DNA of 5,187 bases from Alphaproteobacteria bacterium (GTDB lineage Bacteria; Pseudomonadota; Alphaproteobacteria; Rhodobacterales; Rhodobacteraceae): positions 1 to 5,187 of the forward strand of contig JAJRRX010000149.1 of assembly GCA_024279075.1 (NCBI GenBank). The letters run 5' to 3'. Shown here piece after piece: positions 1 to 4,769 of this stretch (positions are counted from its first letter, which is position 1; the number at the start of each line of letters is the position of its first letter). The notes below the pieces were generated by a model. It made no database searches. It was not told the DNA's origin and saw only the letters and a program-made list of their open reading frames with translations. The translations under genes were made by a program, and so were the position numbers.

Positions 1-120
1 AGCCCCCCTCAAAACAAGGTCTCCCTGAGGGCCGTGGAAGACCACCACGTCAATAGGCCGGAGATGTAAGTGCAGCAATGCATTCAGTTGACCGGTACTA
101 ATCGCCCGATAGGCTTGATT
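1..120 (+). rRNA. rrl: 23S ribosomal RNA, 3' end only
   Basis: This is the last ~120 nt of the large-subunit rRNA; the rest lies before the window. It is recognised from the conserved tail: a GGTCTCCCTGAGGG block near 18-31, GGAAGACCACCACGT near 36-50, GTAAGTGCAGCAATGCATTC near 67-86, and the terminal GGTACTAATCGCCCGATAGG near 94-113. The terminal GGCTTGAT matches the usual alphaproteobacterial 23S end, which pairs with the 5' end of the molecule. The 3' boundary is set by family memory and could be off by a few bases. It sits upstream of 5S on the same strand, as in a normal 16S-23S-5S operon. Confidence 0.95.
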
Positions 121-136
121 CGATCCAGTAGTGAAT

Positions 137-150
137 AGAACCTAGGTTCT
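137..150. repeat. perfect 14-bp palindrome in the 23S-5S spacer
   Basis: AGAACCTAGGTTCT is a perfect inverted repeat with CTAG at its centre, 17 nt after the 23S end. In RNA it could fold as a 5-bp stem with a CUAG loop, or it may be part of the pairing near the 23S processing stem. Its role is unknown; being in transcribed spacer, an RNA processing role is more likely than protein binding. Confidence 0.5.
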
Positions 151-212
151 GTGAACTCTGAAACGACAAGTTAAACACCTTGACACAAGCAGAGATATTT
201 ACAAAACACAAT

Positions 213-240
213 TAGCGCATTGCTTAACAGCAAAACGCTA
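213..240 (+). other. compound hairpin in the 23S-5S spacer
   Basis: Outer arms TAGCG (213-217) and CGCTA (236-240) pair perfectly. A 2x2 internal loop (CA/AA) follows, then inner arms TTGCT (220-224) and AGCAA (229-233) closed by a TAAC loop. This is a well-formed stem in otherwise AT-rich spacer. It is probably an rRNA precursor structure or RNase processing site, inferred from location only. It has no U tract after it, so it is not a terminator. Confidence 0.5.
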
Positions 241-267
241 GAGACAGCCTCGTGTATTATTAAAACC

Positions 268-413
268 CTTTGAAGGTTTTTGGTTTGGTGGTCACAGCGC
301 GAGGTAAACTCCCGATCCCATCCCGAACTCGACCGATAAGACCCGTTGCGCCGATGGTACTGCAGCTTAAGCTGTGGGAGAGTAGGTCACCGCCAATCCT
401 AAAACCTTCAAAG
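268..413 (+). other. long processing stem bracketing 5S rRNA
   Basis: Bases 268-283, just before 5S, are complementary to 398-413, just after it, with a single mismatch (281 versus 400). Bases 268-280 and 401-413 form a perfect 13-bp helix (CTTTGAAGGTTTT against AAAACCTTCAAAG). The helix stacks on the normal 5S helix I, so the precursor would have one long stem. Such stems are typical substrates for RNase maturation of 5S; which enzyme acts here is not visible. Confidence 0.75.
283..399 (+). rRNA. rrf: 5S ribosomal RNA
   Basis: A complete 5S rRNA of about 117 nt. Helix I forms from GTTTGGTGGT at the 5' end and ACCGCCAATC at the 3' end. Hallmark internal blocks are present: CCCGATCCCATCCCGAACTCG at about 311-331, the GGTACTGC block, and GTGGGAGAGTAGGTCACCGCC at the 3' side. 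It lies about 160 nt after 23S, the usual operon order. The exact ends may shift by 1-2 nt, because the helix continues into the flanking processing stem. Confidence 0.95.
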
Positions 414-483
414 TAAGTCCTCAAGTAGCAATGCGATAGGACATAAAAAGTTTAAGCTCTCTAAACCGATGCAAACGAAAATG

Positions 484-506
484 GCCCCCGAAAGGGGGCT
501 TTTTTT
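484..506 (+). terminator. intrinsic terminator of the rRNA operon
   Basis: A 6-bp all-GC stem, GCCCCC (484-489) with GGGGGC (494-499), is closed by a GAAA tetraloop of the stable GNRA type and followed by seven T residues (500-506). This is a textbook Rho-independent terminator on the + strand, about 85 nt after 5S. It should insulate the pit promoter, which begins about 16 bp later, from rRNA transcription. Confidence 0.93.
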
Positions 507-521
507 GTGACTAGATGATTG

Positions 522-539
522 TTGTCATAAAACTGTTAT
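522..539 (+). promoter_or_regulatory. Pho box (predicted PhoB binding site)
   Basis: Two 7-bp direct repeats, TTGTCAT (522-528) and CTGTTAT (533-539), are separated by AAAA, giving the 11-bp period of a Pho box (consensus CTGTCAT, AT-rich 4 bp, CTGTCAY, as known from the enteric PhoB regulon). It lies about 48 bp before the start codon of a phosphate permease gene, so match and context agree. It is inferred to bind the PhoR-PhoB response regulator. Whether this activates or represses cannot be read from the sequence: geometry fits activation, but PhoB repression of a pit operon is known in Sinorhizobium. Confidence 0.7.
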
Positions 540-549
540 CAGAATCGCC

Positions 550-555
550 TATTCG
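550..555 (+). promoter_or_regulatory. candidate -10 element of the pit promoter
   Basis: TATTCG begins exactly 10 bp after the Pho box ends, the spacing seen at PhoB-activated promoters, where the box replaces the -35. The match to TATAAT is weak (TAT only), as often in activator-dependent promoters. Transcription would then start near 562 and leave a leader of about 25 nt. Confidence 0.4.
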
Positions 556-586
556 GACGGAAACAAACTCCTGATGGAATAGGTTC

Positions 587-2107
587 ATGAGATATACAAA
601 ACTGCTAAAACTTGGAATTGCCGGCCTCTTCATTGCCGCAATATTCGTTGTCCTTTCGCAAAGAGTAGAAAGCGGCGGCGGGGGTAGCCTTTTGGTTATT
701 GCCGCTATGATTGGCGGCTATATGGCGCTGAATATTGGCGCAAATGACGTCGCCAATAACGTTGGCCCAGCCGTTGGCGCTGGCGCACTCACAATACTCG
801 GAGCGATACTCATTGCTGGGGTTTTTGAAGCCGGAGGCGCACTAATTGCGGGTGGCGATGTTGTGAGCACAATAAAAAAAGGCATTATTGACCCTGCGTT
901 AATACCCGATGCCAATGTGTTTATCTGGCTTATGATGGCCGCTTTGTTGGCCGCCGCCATTTGGCTAAATGTTGCAACTTATGTTGGTGCACCTGTTTCC
1001 ACCACTCATTCAATTGTTGGCGGGGTGCTCGGCGCAGGTATAGCGGCGGCAGGTTGGGATATCGCAAACTGGGACACCATGGGGAAAATCGCGGCAAGTT
1101 GGGTGATATCCCCTCTGCTTGGCGGGCTTATCGCGGCAGGTTTCCTTTATCTTATCAAGCGTTTTATTGTTTTCAAATCTGACAAAATCGCGGCCGCCGA
1201 AAAATTGGTCCCAATTTTTGTTGCCCTTATGATGTGGGCCTTTTCTGTCTATCTCATTCTAAAAGGCCTAAAACACATTTGGAAAACCGACATTTATACG
1301 GCAGGTGCCGTAGGGCTTGCCATTGCAATTTTGGTTTACATTTTGGTCAAAATTATGGTTTCAAAGTCATCGGGCAAGTTAAAGAATGACCGTGAAAGCG
1401 TTGGCGAACTGTTTGTTATTCCCTTGATCATTTCAGCAGCCATGCTCAGCTTCGCTCATGGCGCAAATGATGTAGCTAATGCGATCGGCCCGCTCGCGGC
1501 GATCAATGACGCGTTTATTAGCAGCCAAGTTTCCACCAAAGCCGAAATTCCCATCTGGATTATGCTCATTGGTGCGCTCGGGATTTCTATTGGCCTCGCG
1601 CTTTTTGGCCCAAAACTTATTCGTACAGTGGGCACTGAAATAACTGAGCTGGATAAAATCCGAGCATTCTGTGTGGCTTTGGCGGCTTCGATTACCGTAA
1701 TCATTGCCTCTCAGCTTGGCTTGCCCGTTAGCTCCACCCATATCGCGGTTGGTGGCGTGTTTGGTGTTGGGTTTCTGCGCGAATATCTCGAATCCAACCA
1801 CGATCGCTTGATCGCTGAAATTCGAGATCACTACGTTGATGAGCCACCGGAAAAGGTTGAAGCGTTTTTGCTTAGGTTTGAAGGCGCTGATATTTCCGAA
1901 CAGGGTGCCATTTTGGCAGAAATGAAAAGTGAAAGAGGGCTAAAGAAAGCGGATCAAAAACGACTACGCAAAGCTTACAAAAAGGAGCTTGTTAAACGGT
2001 CTATGGCAATTAAAATCGCGGCAGCCTGGGTGATTACAGTGCCAGCGGCGGGCGGTTTGGCGGCGCTGCTTTACTTCACAATTCGTGGGATGATGTTGCC
2101 AGCTTAA
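587..2107 (+). CDS. pit: PiT-family inorganic phosphate permease
   Basis: This is a 506-aa inner-membrane transporter of the PiT family (PF01384), which imports inorganic phosphate with H+ or Na+. The two family signatures of the inverted-repeat fold are both present: GANDVANNVGP (51-61) with PVSTTHSIVGGVLG (136-149), and GANDVANAIGP (292-302) with LPVSSTHIAVGGVFG (379-393). I estimate 12-13 hydrophobic segments. A charged, soluble stretch of about 75 residues (399-472) precedes the last membrane segment (about 474-499). The ATG at 587 has a weak GGA Shine-Dalgarno 8 nt upstream and gives a Lys/Arg-flanked first hydrophobic segment. Coupling ion is not decidable from sequence alone. No DUF47 accessory gene is adjacent. 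The Pho box upstream implies phosphate-responsive control. The 3' end overlaps mnmD by 32 bp on the other strand, and no intrinsic terminator is evident after its stop. Confidence 0.95.
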   Translation: MRYTKLLKLGIAGLFIAAIFVVLSQRVESGGGGSLLVIAAMIGGYMALNIGANDVANNVGPAVGAGALTILGAILIAGVFEAGGALIAGGDVVSTIKKGIIDPALIPDANVFIWLMMAALLAAAIWLNVATYVGAPVSTTHSIVGGVLGAGIAAAGWDIANWDTMGKIAASWVISPLLGGLIAAGFLYLIKRFIVFKSDKIAAAEKLVPIFVALMMWAFSVYLILKGLKHIWKTDIYTAGAVGLAIAILVYILVKIMVSKSSGKLKNDRESVGELFVIPLIISAAMLSFAHGANDVANAIGPLAAINDAFISSQVSTKAEIPIWIMLIGALGISIGLALFGPKLIRTVGTEITELDKIRAFCVALAASITVIIASQLGLPVSSTHIAVGGVFGVGFLREYLESNHDRLIAEIRDHYVDEPPEKVEAFLLRFEGADISEQGAILAEMKSERGLKKADQKRLRKAYKKELVKRSMAIKIAAAWVITVPAAGGLAALLYFTIRGMMLPA

Positions 2108-2777
2108 GCTTTGCGGGCATCCTCCCGATGCTCATGTGCCGCTTGCGTCCAAACCCCTTGATGCGGCTGACCTCAAATCCGGTTTCTGCCAGTGAGCGGC
2201 GCACATACCCAGCGGCGGTATAAGTCGCAAAGCTACCTTGAAGGGCGGTGTGGCGGGCCACTTCGGCCATCAGGTTTTCAGCCCACATCTCGGGGTTTTT
2301 GTTGGGGCTAAACCCGTCCAAAAACCATGCATCGGCTTTGCCTCTCCACGTTGGAAGCGTGGTGCGGGCGTCGCCGAAGACCAGCTCCAGCACAAGGCCG
2401 GGGAGGTTTAGCTTCTGGCAAGGCCATGCATCAATGAGTGGCACGGCAAGCATTGCCAATTCGGGCCACGCCGAAAGCGTTTTACGCAATTCATCCTGTG
2501 TTAGCGGGTAGGCCTCAAAGCCCGTATAGCGTAGCGGGCCGCTGGCACGGGCTTTTCGCCACGCCTGCCATGCGACCAACATGTTTAGCCCCGTGCCAAA
2601 GCCGAGCTCGGCAATCTGGAAACCTTTGGCAAAGCGCTGCGGCAGGCCATTGCCGGCCAAAAACACGTGCTCAGATTCTGCACGCCCACCAGAGGTTGAG
2701 AAATACGGGTCGTCAAACCGTGCGCTGCGCGGGCTGCCATCGGCTTGCCATATTAGGTTTACGGAATTAGGGTCCAT
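2076..2777 (-). CDS. mnmD: tRNA U34 methyltransferase MnmD (MnmC N-terminal domain type)
   Basis: This 233-aa SAM-dependent methyltransferase resembles the N-terminal domain of MnmC (DUF752/PF05430). The family converts nm5(s2)U to mnm5(s2)U at the wobble position of certain tRNAs. Visible landmarks are RFDDPYFS (20-27), SAM motif I ELGFGTGLN (57-65), acidic FEAY (87-90), FGDAR (134-138), the active-site block WFLDGFSPNKNPEMW (151-165) and the C-terminal GFGRKRHM (208-215). The length is that of a stand-alone enzyme; the FAD domain fused in E. coli MnmC is absent. I chose the ATG at 2775-2777 because the protein then begins just before the family's usual N-terminus (VNLIWQADG). A GTG at 2823-2825 would add 16 non-conserved residues and overlap the divergent gene. 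Its Shine-Dalgarno is poor. It is divergent from an FAD oxidoreductase that could supply the missing activity, and convergent with pit. Confidence 0.92.
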   Translation of the reverse strand: MDPNSVNLIWQADGSPRSARFDDPYFSTSGGRAESEHVFLAGNGLPQRFAKGFQIAELGFGTGLNMLVAWQAWRKARASGPLRYTGFEAYPLTQDELRKTLSAWPELAMLAVPLIDAWPCQKLNLPGLVLELVFGDARTTLPTWRGKADAWFLDGFSPNKNPEMWAENLMAEVARHTALQGSFATYTAAGYVRRSLAETGFEVSRIKGFGRKRHMSIGRMPAKLKLATSSHEL

Positions 2778-2811
2778 CTCGCTTGCATGCCGAGAGACAA
2801 GGGAAAACGCA
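2778..2811. promoter_or_regulatory. 34-bp divergent intergenic region
   Basis: Only 34 bp separate the start codons of mnmD (-) and the FAD oxidoreductase (+). On the + strand AAGGG at 2799-2803 serves as Shine-Dalgarno, 8 nt before the ATG at 2812. No convincing -35/-10 pair fits in this space for either direction, so at least one promoter must lie within the opposite coding region, and the two genes may share control. Confidence 0.45.
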
Positions 2812-3888
2812 ATGGCAAAAATCACTGTAATCGGGGCGGGGGTTTACGGCCTTTCTTGCGCTTTGGCTTTGCTGAAGGATGGTCACGCGGTAACGGTGCT
2901 TGAAAAGGGCCGTATTGGCCAAGGGGCGAGCGGCGGGCTTGTGGGCGCGCTCAGCCCGCATGTGCCGGAAGATTGGAACCCGCGCAAGCAGTTTCAGCTT
3001 AATGCTTTGCTCGGCGGCGCTGCGCATTGGGCCGAGGTTGAAGCGCTTTCGGGCCTGCCCAGTGGCTATGGCCGTGTGGGCCGGTATTTGCCGTTGGATG
3101 ATGCTTATGAGGCGGAAAAGGCGCGGAGCCGTATCGGCGGGGCGGGCCGGTTTTGGCCAAGTGAGTTTAGCTGGCAAGTGATCCCTGAGGCCCACGGACT
3201 TGCGCCGGAAGCTTCGCCCTATGGAGTGGTTTATGAAAACCTGAGTGCGCGTATTAGTCCGCGCTTAGCGTGCACAGCGCTTGCCGCTGCGGTTACTAAA
3301 TCTGGTGGCGAGATCGTGGAAAACCATGCAGCGGGTGGGCTTGAAGGCATGAGTGTGATCGCCGCTGGCATTGGCAGCGCGGCTTTGCTGGCCCCCTATT
3401 TGGGCGAGGGTCGCATTCGCGGCGTAAAAGGGCAGGCGGCGTTACTTAGCGGTGGCCTACAGGCTGGCAGCCCGATTGTGTTTGGCAACGGCGTTTATAT
3501 CATCTCGCATTGGGATGGCAGGGTGGCCGTGGGGGCAACGAGCGAAAACAAATTCACCAGCGCCAGCGAAACCGATGACAAGCTTGATGCGGTTCTAGCC
3601 AAGGCCTTTTTGCTGGTGCCTGCGCTGAAATCAGCCACGGTTCTGGAGCGCCATGCAGGCCTGCGCCCGCGCGCGCCCAAGCCCGAGGCCATGCTGGGCC
3701 AGCTTGATGAGCATACATTTGTGGCCACTGGCGGCTTTAAAACCGGCCTTGGCAATGCCCATGCCATAGCGGCGGCGCTGGTGCAGATTGTGCGCGGCGA
3801 AGCACCGGATATACCTAAAGATATGTCACCGACCCATCATCTGACCAAGCGGGTTAAGCAGCCGATGCCGTGGCAGATACTCTCCTGA
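2812..3888 (+). CDS. FAD-dependent oxidoreductase of the DAO family, possible MnmC2-like
   Basis: This is a 358-aa soluble flavoprotein of the D-amino-acid oxidase/glycine oxidase fold (PF01266). The N-terminus has the dinucleotide-binding motif GAGVYG (8-13) with ribose-binding Glu31 (VLEKG). GASGGLVGALSPH (38-50) follows, resembling the GASGxxxGAL.P block of MnmC and ThiO. A second FAD-contact strand VIAAGIGS (182-189) and the C-terminal GLRPRAPKPEAMLG (283-296) plus ATGGFKTGLGNAHAIA (305-320) complete the fold. The ATG at 2812 is chosen because it has a good Shine-Dalgarno and the flavin motif starts at once; the frame stays open upstream to 2581, but that stretch is antisense to mnmD and not flavoprotein-like. 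Its divergence from mnmD suggests it may be the detached second MnmC domain, which removes the carboxymethyl group from cmnm5U. A glycine- or other amine-oxidase role is equally possible on sequence alone. Confidence 0.85.
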   Translation: MAKITVIGAGVYGLSCALALLKDGHAVTVLEKGRIGQGASGGLVGALSPHVPEDWNPRKQFQLNALLGGAAHWAEVEALSGLPSGYGRVGRYLPLDDAYEAEKARSRIGGAGRFWPSEFSWQVIPEAHGLAPEASPYGVVYENLSARISPRLACTALAAAVTKSGGEIVENHAAGGLEGMSVIAAGIGSAALLAPYLGEGRIRGVKGQAALLSGGLQAGSPIVFGNGVYIISHWDGRVAVGATSENKFTSASETDDKLDAVLAKAFLLVPALKSATVLERHAGLRPRAPKPEAMLGQLDEHTFVATGGFKTGLGNAHAIAAALVQIVRGEAPDIPKDMSPTHHLTKRVKQPMPWQILS

Positions 3889-3905
3889 GGAAATACGCAA
3901 AAATA

Positions 3906-3934
3906 TTGGCATTTCAATCAATTTCCCCTAAGTT
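3906..3934 (+). promoter_or_regulatory. candidate sigma-70-type promoter for the channel gene
   Basis: TTGGCA (3906-3911, five of six matches to TTGACA) is followed after exactly 17 bp by TAAGTT (3929-3934, three of six matches to TATAAT). It falls in the 69-bp gap after the oxidoreductase stop. The leader would be about 16 nt, just enough for the CTGGGG Shine-Dalgarno at 3946-3951. The match is modest and may be chance; read-through from the upstream gene is the alternative. Confidence 0.3.
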
Positions 3935-3957
3935 GCATAAAAACACTGGGGCATTTC

Positions 3958-4734
3958 ATGATCACTCGACTAAATACAATTATTTCCGCGCGCGCCTTTG
4001 GTAATTTCATCCTTGCGGTGATATTGGTAAATGCCGTGGTACTGGGCCTGCAAACCTCAAAAAGCCTGATGGCAAGCACCGGCCCATTGCTGGAGTTGAT
4101 AGACAATATCTGCCTCGGGATTTTTACTATTGAAATAGCGCTTAAGCTTATCGTACATCGCCACCGTTTTTTCTTGAGCGGCTGGAACAACTTTGACTTT
4201 GTGATCGTTGGCATTTCGCTTATTCCGGGCGCTGGCGGGCTTTCGGTGCTGCGTGCTATGCGGATAATGCGGGTGCTGCGGGTTGTATCCGTGGCTCCAA
4301 GCCTGCGCCGTGTGGTGGAGGGTTTTATCTCTGCCTTGCCGGGGATGATCTCTGTGTTTGCGCTGATGGCTCTGATATTTTATATTGCGGGCGTTATGGC
4401 CACCAAACTGTTTGCGGAGACCTTCCCGCAGTGGTTTGGCACCCTTGGCGAGAGCCTGTATTCGTTGTTTCAGATCATGACATTGGAAAGCTGGTCGATG
4501 GGCATTGTGCGGCCGGTGATGGAGGTTCACCCCTATGCGTGGGCCTTTTTTGTGCCGTTTATCATGATCACAACCTTTGCGGTGGTGAACCTTGTGGTCG
4601 GCCTGATCGTAACCTCGATGGAGGGCGAGCACGAAGCTGAAGATAACTTGGCCACAGATACCTACCGTGATGATGTGATGGCAAAGCTCGATGCGCTTAC
4701 GGCCAAGGTTGAGGCGCTTAGCCTAGAAAAATAA
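3958..4734 (+). CDS. bacterial voltage-gated sodium channel (BacNav, NaChBac/NavAb type)
   Basis: This 258-aa, six-transmembrane ion-transport protein (PF00520) should form a homotetramer in the inner membrane and pass Na+ on depolarisation. S1 spans about 13-31 with Asn25; S2 about 46-66 with Glu59; S3 about 79-90 with Asp80. S4 carries arginines at 99, 102, 105 and 108, every third residue, and two more arginines (117, 118) begin the S4-S5 linker. The pore loop holds the sodium filter TLESWS at 175-180, with Glu177 as the high-field-strength site. S6 (about 195-221) has Asn211, Gly215 and Met221 at the likely gate. An acidic neck (222-238) leads to a short heptad-patterned coiled coil (Val240, Leu244, Leu247, Val251, Leu254), as in tetrameric BacNavs. 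From memory, numbering matches Arcobacter NavAb. The ATG has CTGGGG 6 nt upstream. Physiological role is unknown here; in Bacillus such channels affect motility and pH homeostasis. Confidence 0.95.
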   Translation: MITRLNTIISARAFGNFILAVILVNAVVLGLQTSKSLMASTGPLLELIDNICLGIFTIEIALKLIVHRHRFFLSGWNNFDFVIVGISLIPGAGGLSVLRAMRIMRVLRVVSVAPSLRRVVEGFISALPGMISVFALMALIFYIAGVMATKLFAETFPQWFGTLGESLYSLFQIMTLESWSMGIVRPVMEVHPYAWAFFVPFIMITTFAVVNLVVGLIVTSMEGEHEAEDNLATDTYRDDVMAKLDALTAKVEALSLEK

Positions 4735-4767
4735 CCATCGCGTAAGGGCCTTAGCCCTCATGCGATG
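4725..4767 (-). terminator. hairpin terminator between convergent genes
   Basis: Bases 4736-4749 pair with 4754-4767 around a 4-nt loop (4750-4753): 12 Watson-Crick pairs, one wobble and one mismatch. Read on the minus strand, the stem is followed by GTTATTTTTC (4735 down to 4726), a U-rich tract, so it is a good intrinsic terminator for the minus-strand gene ending at 4770. On the + strand no U tract follows, so there it would serve mainly as an mRNA 3'-end stabiliser for the channel transcript. It fills the whole 35-bp gap between the two stop codons. Confidence 0.75.
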
Positions 4768-4769
4768 CG

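Noticed and set aside
180..185. Perfect TTGACA hexamer in the 23S-5S spacer, a possible -35 for 5S
   Set aside because: No acceptable -10 lies 15-19 bp downstream; the spot at 17 bp reads AAAACA. It lies in transcribed spacer and is likely chance.
1433..1831. Long minus-strand open frame inside the pit gene
   Set aside because: It lies wholly antisense to a strong family match, has low-complexity composition and no recognisable domain; a shadow frame.
2101..2110. Palindrome AGCTTAAGCT at the pit stop codon, identical to 364-373 in 5S
   Set aside because: In 5S it is part of a normal helix; at the stop codon it has no loop or U tract. The shared 10-mer is most likely coincidence.
2111..2130. 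Possible terminator hairpin just after pit (CGGG 2114-2117 with CCCG 2124-2127)
   Set aside because: Only 4 bp of stem, no U tract, and it lies within the mnmD coding region.
2581..2811. Upstream in-frame extension of the oxidoreductase to an ATG at 2581
   Set aside because: The added 77 residues are antisense to mnmD, show no flavoprotein character, and place the FAD motif far from the N-terminus; the ATG at 2812 has a good Shine-Dalgarno.
2778..2825. GTG start at 2825 for mnmD, adding 16 residues
   Set aside because: The extra residues are not part of the family's N-terminus and would overlap the divergent gene; the ATG at 2777 fits the expected length.
3908..3964. Direct repeat GCATTTCA at 3909-3916 and 3951-3958, a possible operator before the channel gene
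   Set aside because: Only 8 bp are shared, the second copy runs into the start codon, and no known regulator site is recognised.
4057..4632. 191-codon minus-strand open frame inside the channel gene
   Set aside because: The translation is rich in His, Arg and Lys with no domain pattern, while the + strand encodes an unmistakable channel; a shadow frame.
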